Positions 1 to 11,644 of a DNA stretch of 64,000 nt are shown here, piece by piece. A model generated the notes under the pieces. That model ran no database searches. It saw nothing but the letters and a program-made list of their open reading frames with translations, and was not told where the DNA came from. Position 1 is the stretch's first letter. Each line of letters begins with the position of its first letter. Origin of the DNA: Fistulifera solaris. Taxonomy: Eukaryota > Bacillariophyta > Bacillariophyceae > Naviculales > Stauroneidaceae. The stretch is from contig AP026138.1 in NCBI GenBank assembly GCA_030295235.1, positions 620,001 to 684,000 on the forward strand, written 5' to 3'. The translations under genes were made by a program, and so were the position numbers.

Positions 1-1800
1 TTCTGATGAACCATCCTCTGTACCTTCAACAATACCGACAACAGCCTCGCCATCTACATTCCGAGACAACCAAATTGGAGACAGGTCCGACGCGCCAAGT
101 GACCTCCCCTCGCCCGCAGTCGAAGGGTCGAAAGAACTCGAACTTATCGGTAGACCTCCCTTCGGTGACGATCGCTTAGACGAGTGCCAGGGAGACTGTG
201 ACAGCGACCTTGATTGTGGCTTTGGGTTGAACTGCTTCCGGCGATTGTCTGCTGAGCCTGTGCCAGGATGCACAGGGAGTGGTATGGAAGGCGCCAACTA
301 TTGCTACGTACCACCTCCAGGTCGCTTGGTTGTAACAGGTACGGGGCCCGATCTTTCGCTGGAAAAGTGCGAGGGTCACTGCGAGGACGATTCGGATTGT
401 ACTGGTAAACTGAAATGCTTCAAGCGCCTGTATCTTCAAGAAGTTCCTGGATGTGATGGTCTTGGTGCCGTTGGTATGAACTATTGTTATGATCCGGAAC
501 ACGTCAATGAGGTCGAACCGCCATCGCTTAGTCCAGCAGCTTCGCTCTCGTATTTTCCAAGTGATGTTCCAACGAGTGTGATTGCCTCAGATATCCCCTC
601 TAGAGCCACGGAGTCTGATATCCCCTCGAGCTTGTTTACTTCCGATCTTCAATCGCGCGTTCCCTCCGATGTTCCTTCCACCATAACCACTTCCGATGTT
701 CCATCACAACTGCCTTCTGATGAACCATCCTCCGTACCTTCAACAATACCGACAACAGCCTCGCCATCTACATTCCGAGACAACCAATTTGAAGACAGGT
801 CCGACGCGCCAAGTGACCTCCCCCTCGCCCGCAGTCGAAGGGTCGAAAGAACTCGAGCTTATCGGTAGACCTCCCTTCGGTGACGATCGCTTAGACGAGT
901 GCCAGGGAGACTGTGACAGCGACCTTGATTGTGGCTTTGGGTTGAACTGCTTCCGGCGATTGTCTGCTGAGCCTGTGCCAGGATGCACAGGGAGTGGTAT
1001 GGAAGGCGCCAACTATTGCTACGTACCACCTCCAGGTCGCTTGGTTGTGACAGGTACGGGGCCCGATCTTTCGCTGGAAAAGTGCGAGGGTCACTGCGAG
1101 GCCGATTCGGATTGTGCAGGTGAATTGAAATGCTTCAAGCGACTTTATCTTCAAGAAGTTCCAGGATGTGACGGTCTTGGTGCCGTTGGTATGAACTATT
1201 GTTATGATCCGGAACACGTCAATGAAGTCGAACCGCCATCGCTTAGTCCAGCAGCTTCGCTCTCGTATTTTCCAAGTGATGTTCCCACGAGTGTAATTGT
1301 CTCAGATGATCCTTCCACCGCATTGGCTTCTGATGATCCATCATCCGTACCTTCAGGGTTTCCCTCTGCTTTTGGCAATCAGAACGAAGACAAGTCTGAC
1401 GCGCCTAGTGACTTCCCCCCTCACGCGAGGTCGAAGGGTCGAAAGAACTCGAGTTTATCGGTAGACCTCCCTTCGGCGATGACCGCTTAGACGAGTGCCA
1501 GGGAGACTGTGACAGCGACCTTGATTGTGGCTTTGGGTTGAACTGCTTCCGGCGATTGTCTGCTGAGCCTGTGCCAGGATGCACCGGGAGTGGAATGGAA
1601 GGCGTCAACTATTGCTACGTTCCACCTCCAGGTCGCTTGGTTGTAACAGGTACGGGGCCCGATCTTTCGCTGGAAAAGTGCGAAGGACACTGCGAGGCCG
1701 ATTCGGATTGTGCTGGTAAACTGAAATGCTTCAAACGCCTGTATCTTCAAGAAGTTCCCGGATGTGATGGTCTAGGTGCCATCGGCATCAACTATTGCTA
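1..1800 (+). repeat. Long in-gene tandem repeat (about 714 and 594 bp units)
   Basis: The sequence at 1 recurs at 715. The landmark encoding DECQGDC occurs at about 181, 896 and 1492. The units are multiples of three apart from the homopolymer differences, so they duplicate whole protein modules. The third copy lacks part of the SDVPS linker. Near-identity of the copies suggests recent duplication or gene conversion. Confidence 0.9.
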
Positions 1801-2754
1801 CGATGCAATTGAAGCAACTGACAGTGATATGCCTTTTGCATTCCCCTCATCCGCCCCATCTTTGGTTGGAGTAGTGTCTATGAATCCAGTTACAAGTGGA
1901 ACTGTTCACCCGACAGGACTTTCATTGGCTTGTAATATGGACATCAATCAACGAAGAGTCGGAATCACACAAGTGATTCAAACGGTGTCCTCTGCGGAAA
2001 GTTTGGCCAACCCGATGACAACCCAGCACAAAGCATTGAACTGGGTAGTTAATGATGACGGATTCCGTGTCTGTCCTGGGGACCAAAACGTTTTACAGCG
2101 CTACATTCTTGCCCTCCTGTACTTCCAAACTTCCGGCGATTTCTGGGAGAGATGCTCTGCGAATCAGACAGGTCACCAGGCTTGTGAAGGTGAACCTTTT
2201 TAAGTGCTTCACATGAATGCTTCTGGGGCGGTATTCGATGTGAGTCAAACGTAACTGTTACAGCGCTTCACCTTGATGACAATAAACTATTTGGGCCTTT
2301 ACCGTCGGAAATCGGCGCACTAGAAGATCTTGCTGAGTTGGATATGGATAATAACGCGTTGGTCGGAAAGCTCCCTGCATCACTCGGAAATCTCACGAAG
2401 CTGGAAGTTTTGGACTTGGATGAAAATTTACTCACAGGAGCTATACCAGTTGAGCTCTTCAACGCGACTTCCTTGAGAGTTTTGGATCTTGATTCCAATC
2501 AATTTACAGGTAGTCTTCCCACCCAAGTGTCCCGCCTACACAATCTATATTTTATACAGCTTGACTTTAATCTTATGACTGGAGGGATTCCTTCGGAGCT
2601 GGGTTCTCTGACAGACTTGCGCTTCTTATCGGCCATTCAAGCCGGTTTTTCTGACGCTATCCCATCTAGCCTTTGTGGCAGCGATATCGACATCATTGCC
2701 GATTGTCAGATCTGTACTATCGAGGGATGCTGTTCATCTTGTTTCGACAACTGA
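1..2754 (+). CDS. Cys-rich tandem-repeat LRR surface protein, 5' end outside window
   Basis: Open from the left edge in the frame starting at base 2. Three near-identical tandem blocks each hold two six-cysteine modules (C-x3-C-x5-C pattern ending in NYCY) and linkers rich in SDVPS/PSxxPS. The C-terminus, from about 1920, is a leucine-rich repeat region with an entry motif CFWGGIRC, about five LRRs of the xxLxxLDLDxNxLTGxIP plant type, and a Cys-rich tail. I infer a secreted or wall-bound adhesion or receptor-like protein; the ligand is unknown. The frame changes at three homopolymers: C5 at 820-824 (C4 in the first repeat copy), C6 at 1415-1420, and T5 at 2197-2201. The LRR entry motif continues in the next frame at the last one. 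Assembly error is the simplest reading, but a decaying gene cannot be excluded. The CDS stops at 2754, 67 bp from the convergent RRM gene. Confidence 0.72.
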
Positions 2755-2820
2755 TCTGCATTAAAATACATTTTAAGTAACAATAAACCAAGTCTGTTTG
2801 GCTACGACATAAGAAAGTTT

Positions 2821-5135
2821 TTACTCAAACCAGCGATGCTCGAGCGTCTTCTTGCCCACTCTTTCTGCGTCCTCTTGAGGCGTTATCACTGGGATGGTAC
2901 TTCTGTACTTCTCAACAATTTCTGTGAAATGCTCCTCGTCCTTATTTACTTTTCTTCGTTTGACTGGCTTCACGCCTTTAGTTTTGTGCTTTGAATTTTG
3001 AACCTTGTCATTCTCTTGATGTTTATCATCATTGTGGCTAACCTTACGATCTTCGTTTTTATTAGATTGCGGGGCCGCATCAAGAAATGAAACATCTTCT
3101 TCTCTTTGCTTGCGCTTCTTTTCGCGCTGTCTTGCTCCACGGCTGACCTTCTTTTCCTTTTTATCCGCTTTACCATCCGGAATTTTCTTTTGCTTTAGCT
3201 TGTTGACAAGTTGAGCAGTTCGGTGTTCTGCTTGATGTTTAGCTTTAACCTTGTTCTCGACAGCAAACTCTATAATGAGGCGGGGTATTTTTGACGCCTC
3301 ATCGTCCGTTTCCCCCTTTTCGTTTCCTCGATTTCCTTAGCAAAGATGCTTGTTTGCCACCAGCAACATACTCGGCAGAATATTGAGTATTGTTATTCAG
3401 CTCTCGTAAACATGCCAGCGCATGAATGTGATGCTGAAACTCAACAAAACCAAATCCCCTACTCGGTGGTTTTGGGTCGGTTTTGTCCTTGGAAACCATA
3501 AAATCGCGATTAATAAAAACAGAAGGGATGAATTTCTTGATATTCTTCGGATCAAACGGAATTAAAATGCTTTCCTTCGGCTGTTCCAGTAAGCTCATGA
3601 TGTCCCGGGCTGTTTTATCACCAGTAGCCTTCCAGTGCGCAACGGCGTCTTCAACGGTTACTTTTCTCATGCCTTTCAGAGTAGCTTGGGCAACCAGCGC
3701 TTTCAGAGCGGCTTCATCTACATGCTTCGCTAAATTGCGAATACTCAATCGAGTTGGATTGATAAAAAGAGCGGGCTACGCAATTTTGACTGCTTCTCTG
3801 TCCATGCAGCTTGTCGCTTCAGTTGATCTGTTTCAGGTAGATGCTCCCAGTCGTCTTCGACACGACCTACAGTTTGCAAATAAAGATGACGTCGATCCGC
3901 CCGTAAAGACTGATGATGATCGAATGTATGCGCGCTATCTTTGTCCACTGCCAGATTCACCCGAAGAGGACGACCTTTCAAAGTCAAGCCACCGGCTCCC
4001 GCCTCAGAACTTTTCAAAGCTACAAACGACGAATCCATACCTGCTCCTTCTAGCGCACGTTGTGCACCAGCCGCAGTTTCAAACACAACGAACGCTGTTC
4101 CCTTGAACACACCTTTTTCTTTGACCAGATAGATGCTTGATATACGGCCGAATTGTCGAAAGCACTCGAACAGATCATGTCGAGTAGCATCGAAAGGAAG
4201 ATTTCGCACAAACAACGATCGCTTCTCGGATATCTCTTTCTTTCGTTTCTCCTTTTCGATCTCTTCGTTCATTGTGGTGGAAGCAACACTTTTTTCTTCA
4301 TCCTCATCGACGTCCTTTTCGCTTGCGTCGCTTTCCTCGTCATGTGAAGAATCGCCGTCTTCGTCGGAATTACTAGCTTCCTCTTCGTCAGAGTCACTGG
4401 CCTCTTCATCATTCTCCTCTTTGTCGTCACCATCTTTGTTTTCTTCAAGCTGATTCAATGTTTCTTTTTTGTCTTCACTCTTCTCTTTTGCGGTACCCTT
4501 CTTCATGTTTTGCGATTTATTTTCCTCATAGGTTTGTTTCGACAAACTCCAAGCAACTTGAACTGCTCGTTTCGCCACTTCGATCGACTGGGCTGCTACA
4601 CATTTGGCCGCATCCGCTTTCTTATCAAAGGTAACAAAACCGAATCCACGATGTTGCTTTTGCACCATGGGCAAATGGATGTCATGAATGGTCCCAAATT
4701 GCGACAAGGCCGATCGAATATGCGATTCTTTCGCATAAAACGATAAGTTTCGCAAAATGACTCGACAATGCTTCTTTTTGTAATCGTTAACCTCTGCTTC
4801 CGCATTCGCGGCAGGATGATTCGTCTTTTTCGTTCGTGACGATCGTCCGACGCCAGTGCCACACGAATTCGCACCGCGGTCGACCCCACCATGATCGTGT
4901 GATCGTTCAATGTCTTGGCCGCTTGTTCGGCATCTTGTTGTTTTGTGTACTTCACAAAGGCGTAGGAGGATGATTTGTCTTCATTGTGAATGACGGCGGA
5001 TTTTTTGATGGGACCAATTTGCGAAAAGGCATCTTCCAAATGGTGTCGTCGAATTTCCGATGTCGCCGGAACGAAGCGGACAAATACCGTTGCTTCGGTG
5101 GACTTTTTCTGTTGTTTGGGAGTTGTCGATTGCAT
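2821..5135 (-). CDS. RBM28/Nop4-like nucleolar RNA-binding protein with four RRMs
   Basis: Begins at the ATG at 5135 (MQSTTPKQQKK) with RRM1 (TVFVRFVPATS ... YAFVKY). RRM2 follows (VILRNLSFYAKE ... GFGFVTF), then a long acidic Asp/Glu/Ser linker, RRM3 (LFVRNLPFDATRHDL ... GTAFVVFE), RRM4 (LSIRNLAKHVDE ... GFGFVEF), and a Lys/Arg-rich tail ending LEHRWFE at 2821. Four RRMs with an acidic insert and basic tail match Nop4/RBM28, which acts in 60S ribosome biogenesis in the nucleolus. Three frame changes lie in homopolymers on the plus strand: T5 at 4826-4830, A5 at 3764-3768 and C5 at 3312-3316. Each time the RRM or tail resumes immediately, so I treat it as one gene. It is divergent from eL39, another ribosome gene, across 307 bp. 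Confidence 0.88.
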
Positions 5136-5442
5136 TTGAGACTATGGGAAACACACTCTCTCGCTTCCCTTTCTAATTGAATCTGTGGAAAAGATTTTGT
5201 TTGTTGGTTGGTGGCATTTGTTGCTGTCGGACGGCTTACAGACGCTGAAGCAAGTCCTTCGCCCAACTCGTGACTCGATGATATTCATTCAACGGTGTCG
5301 CGCGCAGCGCGCTAGGAACGGCATTTACCGTTTACCACACATTACTAAAACGATACTCGCGACGAGCAGCGCCGTTTGCTGATCATCGTTGTGTTGTTCA
5401 TCTTGCTGTAGTCTATACATCAGTTTGCAATTAATTATTATC
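5136..5442. promoter_or_regulatory. Bidirectional promoter between RBM28-like gene and eL39
   Basis: A 307-bp gap between two divergent start codons of ribosome-related genes. It contains a GC palindrome GCGCGCAGCGCGC near 5298, unlike the AT-richer surroundings. A similar CGCGACGCGCTCCGCGC stretch lies in the eL39 intron near 5550. No confident TATA box seen. Confidence 0.5.
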
Positions 5443-5947
5443 ATGGTATGTTTTTTCTAAGATAACTTCATCTGTTCGCTGCTATAGCGATGCGCGAGGA
5501 GAACAGAGTGGACGATATTCGTACTGATTTGAGAGGCAACAGCTTTTCGCGACGCGCTCCGCGCAATTTGCTTTTTTTGTGGAGATGGTTTTGGCAAATA
5601 CATGGGGTTCCTTTGTTCTCAGTGAGGATCACTTGCGCTTAGACTTTGTGGAAACGTGACTTTTTAAAGCTATGACGGAGAATGCTTTTTCTCGAGCAAA
5701 AGAGAAGTGATTCGTCGCTGTTAGTTTTCCCTTGCAATCCACGAATTTCTTATTGCACTTTCTCACTCTCCCTGATTCTCTCTCTATTTTTTAGCCGGCA
5801 CAAAAAAGTTTCCGCACCAAGCGCACACTTGCCAAAGCGCAACGACAGAACCGTCCTTTGCCACAATGGATTCGCATGCGAACGGATAACACAATCAAAT
5901 GGAACGCCAAGCGTCGTCACTGGCGCCGTACCAAGTTGGGTCTATAA
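5443..5947 (+). CDS. RPL39: Large ribosomal subunit protein eL39
   Basis: Two exons. Exon 1 is only the start codon at 5443-5445. A 349-bp intron follows (GTATGT at 5446, pyrimidine tract and TTAG ending 5794), and exon 2 runs 5795-5947. The product is 51 residues, exactly the usual eL39 length, with hallmarks [28 protein letters not shown] and the C-terminus [12 protein letters not shown]. It lines the peptide exit tunnel of the 60S subunit. An intron directly behind the ATG is common in ribosomal protein genes and may carry transcriptional enhancer function; that role is inference. No box C/D snoRNA signature was visible in the intron. Confidence 0.96.
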
Positions 5948-6031
5948 ATAGCTGAATGATTGTTTCGAAAAGAATAATTATAGAAGAGTTGAATGGACCC
6001 TACCGAACTGATGGACTGACTTGAAAAACTA

Positions 6032-6970
6032 TTACTGAAATTTCGTTTTCCACGACATGGGGTCGTACACATCCAGTCCATGTTTCCATATAGAGACTCT
6101 CTTGGGCCCCACATAGCGAGAGATGATTGCTTGTGTTACTGTAGGAAACCATTGATACAGATACATTGCACTCAATGTCGGTTGCGTCGCGATCCATACT
6201 TCGTTGTAGCCCTGTCGGGGTCGTTTGCGTCGAATTGCAGCCGTCACAATTTGAGCGCATCGTGGTACCGACATTTTCATCGATTGCGTTGTTGTTCTAG
6301 AACGAGGATGAAAGGGCGTGTCCACTGTCCCCGGGCAAAGGACATCCACGCGCAGTTGTGGTTGCTCGGCCGCCAGTGATTTCAGAAAGCCATGCAACCC
6401 GTGTTTCGAAGCCGCGTACGCCGATGACAATGGTACCGGAAGATGACCCGCCACCGACGATGTAACGATGAAATGTCGTATATCTGGTCGTTCCTGACGA
6501 AGTTGCTGAATCAATCGCATCGGTCCGAGTGTATTGGTTTCAAATAGCTGTCTTACATAGGACGGGTTCATACATTCCACCGTCGATAACTGCCCTCCCA
6601 CACCGGCATTGATCCATACGGCATCGACACGTGCCGGCAACTGGCGTACAACGCGTCGTATTTGTCGTGGTAAAGTGATATCGAAGGGAAGGAGGATCGG
6701 CATGTTCTCGCTACGCGTCTTGTGAGAACACTCCAGTGCGACTTGTTGCAACTTTCGTTTCGACCGAGACGACAAAATCAGTTGAGAGGCTGGCTGCAAG
6801 AGAGCCACTTCTTTACCGATACCGGAACTTGCACCGATAACCCAGAGCGTCTTGTTGTTGGTTGGTGTAGCAAATTGTCGATTCCATTTCTCATAAAAAT
6901 ACAAGGAAGGTGAGCAGTCCAGGATCGAAGTAGTCCATCCTGCCGCAATAACCCACAGCCACGGAAACAT
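6032..6970 (-). CDS. Membrane-anchored short-chain dehydrogenase/reductase (DHRS7-like)
   Basis: Single uninterrupted 312-residue frame. A hydrophobic N-terminus (about residues 1-25) suggests a signal anchor to the ER or lipid droplets. The Rossmann fold shows the cofactor motif GASSGIG (about 46-52), NAG (about 121), the catalytic Ser in TSSVAG (about 171) and YAASK (Tyr/Lys, about 185-189). PG near 212 completes the classical SDR pattern. Substrate cannot be told; relatives reduce steroids, retinoids or other lipophilic carbonyls. It is convergent with eL39, with 84 bp between stops. Confidence 0.88.
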   Translation of the reverse strand: MFPWLWVIAAGWTTSILDCSPSLYFYEKWNRQFATPTNNKTLWVIGASSGIGKEVALLQPASQLILSSRSKRKLQQVALECSHKTRSENMPILLPFDITLPRQIRRVVRQLPARVDAVWINAGVGGQLSTVECMNPSYVRQLFETNTLGPMRLIQQLRQERPDIRHFIVTSSVAGHLPVPLSSAYAASKHGLHGFLKSLAAEQPQLRVDVLCPGTVDTPFHPRSRTTTQSMKMSVPRCAQIVTAAIRRKRPRQGYNEVWIATQPTLSAMYLYQWFPTVTQAIISRYVGPKRVSIWKHGLDVYDPMSWKTKFQ

Positions 6971-7375
6971 ACAGTCGGAGCTATCTCAGCGTTGGTATAC
7001 AGTAAATCAGCTTTATTGTGGGATTGGAAGACTTGATTGTTCATCAAAGATACTTCGACAGAAACAATCAGAAAAAATGGATCCGACGACTTTTTTCATC
7101 ATGTTGTCCTTTGTCGATTATTCCACCTGCGCGCGACGTACCGGTGCACTTTTCTGTGAAGCGGTACCAGATCCATTAAGTACAGACCTTCATTCGGTCA
7201 CGAGTAGCGAGTCAAGGTTCTTTTTTTTTAGAAAATTATTTTTTTATAAAAAAAAGTTGCTACTCTCTAGATTGCTTCTTTGATGCGTCGCTGATCAAAA
7301 AATAGAATCACTGTTTATACATTATAGATTATTCAATTACTGCTCTCTTGAAAACTTGAAATTAGATTTACACTC
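6971..7375. other. Intergenic spacer with T/A homopolymer palindrome
   Basis: 5' region of the SDR gene and 3' flank of the Patched-like gene. Around 7217-7255 there is an extreme T/A tract including TTTTTTTATAAAAAAA, a perfect palindrome. I see no gene. Confidence 0.5.
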
Positions 7376-10119
7376 TCAATCGCTGTCATCGCCACCAGAT
7401 TCTTCATGTCGGGTAATACCTATGTTCTTCGGTCTAGTTGATATTTTTTCCTCTTCACTACTAGCTGCTTCCGGTGGCGCTTCCGCAGATGCAAATGGAC
7501 GCGGGCCGATCAATGAAAGCGCGACAGGGAGAAGGATAAGTCCATGGATTACACCAAGACCCACCGTGATCGCAAACTGCTTCGACAAGATCTCAAACAC
7601 ATACGACGAGGAGAACAGTAGCACTGCAACCGCTAAAAGGTCGACAAGGCACCGCTCATGACCGCCGCTCCAATATCCGCAAGTGCTTCGACCACTCGAT
7701 TATTCTTGTCACTACCACCCTTGACCATGAAGCAATGCCCAACGTGCGCACTGTAGTCGACGGAAAGACCCACGGCCAAAACAATGTTGATCACGCTGAC
7801 CGAGTCAATCACAATGCCCAATGCGTACATAAAACCCAAAATTTCGATGATACAGAATGCAACATTGATTGTGATGAGAAGCGAGGTAATCACGTTAGCC
7901 ACTGTCAACGTCACAATGAATCCCACCGCCAAGATAGCAAGCCCGACATTCAAGAAAAGCTCCCGTTGAATAATTTTGAATCCTTCGATCGTAATGAACT
8001 GATCCGAATACGGATAAGCACTGGGGAGATCGTCCCAACTAGCCACCAGTTCCCGGGTGGCATCCATTGCCTCAATTTGCCGATCGGCATCTTGCATCAC
8101 CTTACCACGGCTCACCTTGGTCAATTGAACATATTGAGACTTGACTCGAATCGCTTCAAGGGATGTTCCATCTTCCGTTAGAGCAATGTCTTGAGCATAC
8201 ATGGCTCCAGGTCCATCGAATGCCGCGTACTCTTTCAAAACGGCGAGAAAGTCCGCTTGTGTCAAAGGCCATCCGTCGTCCCCTAGAGTCACATTGCCAA
8301 TGGCACCGGAACCAAACTCAGTGAGGTAGTCGGAAAGTCCAGACACGACATTACGATACGCTTCCTCCGATACGGGTTCGGCAATATAAGGCGGCATTTC
8401 CGATAGCCCAGAAAGTCTAGATTCAAGGTCCGCCAACTCCGTTCGCGACGCATAGATATCAGAACCCCTTTCGAAAACAAAATACAAATCAATTCCTTTC
8501 GAAGGAAAGAATTCGTCAGAAGCAGCAAAGTAATCTTGTAAGTAGCTGCCTTCCGGGATAAAGCTCCGAGTAGAATCTTCCACTGAAAGATTCATAGCAC
8601 CGTAAACACCAAACGCGATCAGACCAGAGAAGAATAGCAAAACAATTACTTTGCCGGCTCTCGATAGAATAGCTGGTGCATGATAGTTGCGGAAATATCT
8701 GGATACTAAATCTTCCTCGAAGACATCGCCTTCATCGTCTTCCATTGGGTTTTTTCTTGTGCAGCACACGAGACATTCACGACGATTATCTCTTTGACGT
8801 CGTTCGTCCAAAACCAAACAAGCCGTAAAAAATGTAGCAGAGAAGAACCACAAGAAGAAGATCGCGACCGCAGCGTACGCGCAAAAGCTGGAGAGTGCCG
8901 GCAGTGCGGACGCCGAGGAAATAGCAAACGCCACGAGGTCCGTTGCCGAAGTGACTGTAATCGATGTACCCGCACGAGCCAGCGAACGTGCACTGCGAGT
9001 GGCCAAGTCTTCATTTGATTCCGCGGAACGGGCAACTTTTCGTTCTCGATTGAAAGCATTGACAATAACAAAGGCATCATCGACACCAATGCCGAGAAGA
9101 ATGAACGGCAACAAGTTGTGCACCGGCCCAAAGAAGAGACCGAATCCAGAAGAAGCGCCAAAGCCTGCACCCGTCGACAGTCCCACCGTTATAAGTGCCG
9201 CCAAGGCCATGGTCCATCGAGATCCAGGGCCGCATTTGATTTTGCCCATATTCGCCCCGAGGAAAAGAAAAGCAACAATATACGAAACTTGGACTAAGCT
9301 GAGATCACTGGTAATTTCATCGCCGAATTCATCACTGAAGCTACGAGCAGCAAAATAGTCCACAGCCAGCGTCTCGTAGTCTTCTTCAACAGAGGACATG
9401 GCTTTTAAGAAAACTTGTCCTTCCCAGCCTTCGTTGATGGGATCTTGCTCTGTACCGTCCACAACCTCCATACGTTCTTCTAGGAAGTACGACAGCACCA
9501 TCGCCTCAGCGGATACTAACACATTGCTGTCATCAAATACAGCTCCTCCCAAAACTGCTTCCAGATCTTCACGACTACCGTATGCATTTAGCGTGTCGAG
9601 AATATTTTCATCCACCTGCAAGATTTCCAGATCGTAATTCCACTGTTTCAAAATACTGGTGATCAAGCACTGACACACCCCTTCCGTACTGCTGACACAG
9701 GCCCCTCCCGCTTTTGTACACAAATCGACCAGAGTATATTCTGCTCCATCGATTGTTGCTACAGAAGTTGCAATCTCTTTATGCAACTGCATGGCTTCGA
9801 CAAGACTTTCCTTCGTCAACACATTGCCTCCGTCTTGATTCGTCTGAACGATCGCCGTGTTGAAGCGCGACGACGTGGAAAAATACGATTCGTACATTTC
9901 CGTTTCGGCTTGCGCGGTCGTACCCTGCGGAACCCAAAGTTTTGCTTCTCGGTTTTCGGTTTCCCATCGCAGAAAACCGATCCCACAAATCGCCATTAAT
10001 AGAAACGAAAGGACGATGGTTTTCTTCGGGTTCTTGCCGACGTAAAGACCCAACTTGGAAAAGAAACTGCCGATTGCTCCATCGACTTTACTTTCAAAAG
10101 CATCCGTACAAGTCGTCAT
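7376..10119 (-). CDS. Patched/NPC1-like RND-family membrane protein with sterol-sensing domain
   Basis: About 913 residues from the ATG at 10119. Layout: short cytosolic N-terminus, TM1 (TIVLSFLLMAICGIGFL), large lumenal loop with a Cys cluster (CTKAGGACVSSTEGVCQC), and five TM segments forming a sterol-sensing domain with GIGVDDAFV. A second lumenal loop and five more TMs follow, containing GLSVDYSAH. The GxxxD-type motifs in both TM halves are those of proton-coupled RND transporters of the Patched/Dispatched/NPC1 group, so a lipid or sterol transport role is likely; the cargo is unknown. One frame change at A4 7635-7638 falls inside the last TM bundle, and the conserved sequence resumes after it (AVAVLLFSSSYVFE). 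The length matches the diatom Patched-like proteins I know of. The tail is acidic. Confidence 0.88.
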
Positions 10120-10837
10120 GATGCCTGTTGTATTGGTAGAAAGACAATCTAATCGAATTTGTGAGAATCAAAACGAATGATTGAGAAGCGTCGCAACAAT
10201 GTTCACGAAACGGGTTTTCTACGAGATCTGATGATACACGTAGGATGGGGGAAAATGACGTGTTTCACCTTTATGTTTCCTGAGAATTCCTGTGACGTCC
10301 TTTTGTACTCTAAAGTGAGCGAATGACATCATCAATGTCTTGACACTCATTTATACTGTATGTTACTATTTTAACGACTCAAGCGTTTTTCAGTCCCGTC
10401 TAGTGTTAACTATTAGAGCTTCGTGCGCGTACTCACTTTTTTACGACACTCCGTAGAAATGGACAAGAAGGAGAAAACATCTACGATAACTGGAGATAGC
10501 AATAGTAATATAAACATTTTCGTGACTTATTCGCATATTACATCAATTGTCGTTGCTGCTATAGATGGCGCACGGCGCACCACTCCGAACATCAACGAAT
10601 TACTCTCGAAAAAAGACGTTGCAACATATTCGTGCAATCACTCATTGGTTTCGTATAGTCGTGTAGCTATCTATGAGCTGTACCTAACCATCTGGTTTGT
10701 AGTTGCGAAAGACACTCTAGAGGTTGTCATTCACAGAGCGAACAAAAAGGCATTCATACAAAGTATACCTGTTAGATACATCCACTTCAAATACGTCTTA
10801 GAGCACGTCTTAGAGCATTGAACATGATGAATGTCAA
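10120..10837. other. Intergenic region, Patched-like 5' flank
   Basis: 718 bp between the Patched-like start and the end of the first Lin0512 gene. A small direct duplication of GTCTTAGAGCA occurs at about 10795-10818. The open frame here has no ATG at its start and no recognisable domain. I see no supported gene. Confidence 0.45.
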
Positions 10838-11523
10838 TCAGTAACCAACGGTGACAGCCACGCAAACAACAATCATATCCATATTCTTATCGCCCATCGA
10901 CTCAATGGCTTTCCCACTGTTCGCAATCATTCCGCCGTCTTGAATTTGGACGCGTGTTTGACCATAGGGAAAGGCTGCTTTCACCGCGGAAAGATCCATA
11001 TCCGCCTGGTACTTGGAAGGGACGGCGACTAGCACATCCAGTTTCATGGCATCTCGACCTCCCGGTATGATATCTCCAATACTTGGAATCTGATTGAATT
11101 CAATGGCGTTTCGACACGCTCTCACTGGGATAAGCAGTGAATCATCGTCGTGAGCGCGGAGAATTATTTTGAGCGAAAAAGACAACCGTCTTCAAAGCAA
11201 GGTACGCTCTCCGTACTTACCCGCTGCTTTCGTGGAATTTTGCCCATGGGCGTCGGCGCCGAAACCTGGCATCAGTAAATCATATAAGGATGAGAGGTTT
11301 GAATAAGGCAGATTTTTCTGTTATTTGTCTCTACTGACGAGAACGCACCGCATTCTACGAAGAGAATCGTTTCAACATGAGGATCTTCCGATAAAAATAG
11401 TCTCATTGTTGACGGCCGGACGGTATTGGATCGCAGCATTGAAAATGAGGGTCGTAAAACGAATCCCTCAACGGATGTTGCAGCAGCAAAAAGAGCCGCC
11501 AGAGAGAGTATGCAAGAATTCAT
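10838..11523 (-). CDS. Lin0512-family protein, predicted plastid-targeted (copy 1)
   Basis: Three exons: 11349-11523, 11221-11265 and 10838-11124, giving 168 residues with all junctions GT-AG. The spliced protein joins FVEC to GFGADAHG, which is the invariant GxGxDxHG motif of the Lin0512 family. RACRNAIEFN, a PG turn, KLDVLVAVP, QDGGMIANSG and a VAVTVGY C-terminus follow. The family is small, known from bacteria and with an N-terminal extension from plants; its function is unknown. The N-terminus is a signal peptide (CILSLAALFAAATSVEG) followed by Phe and a basic Ser/Arg stretch, the pattern of diatom plastid presequences. No frame damage. The start at 11523 was chosen because it opens the signal peptide; upstream lies the 52-bp repeat array. 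Confidence 0.85.
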
Positions 11524-11644
11524 GGAAAGTAGAGAAATTGTTGCTTTTCTATTGGTGATGTGTGAAATAGGGTCTATAATGTTGCCTGTGCAAGTTATAC
11601 GGAGTAATACGTTCTTGAGTCTGCGGTGAAAAAATACACCGTTT

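Noticed and set aside
807-829. Tiny introns that would remove the LRR-gene frame changes
   Set aside because: The GT...AG pairs available span only about 22 bp, too short for a spliceosomal intron; homopolymer length difference is simpler.
5446-5794. snoRNA inside the eL39 intron
   Set aside because: I looked for box C (RTGATGA) and box D (CTGA) in proper spacing and did not find a convincing pair.
10423-10821. 132-codon frame on the plus strand
   Set aside because: The frame begins at a non-ATG codon, has no domain, and covers a short direct repeat at its end.
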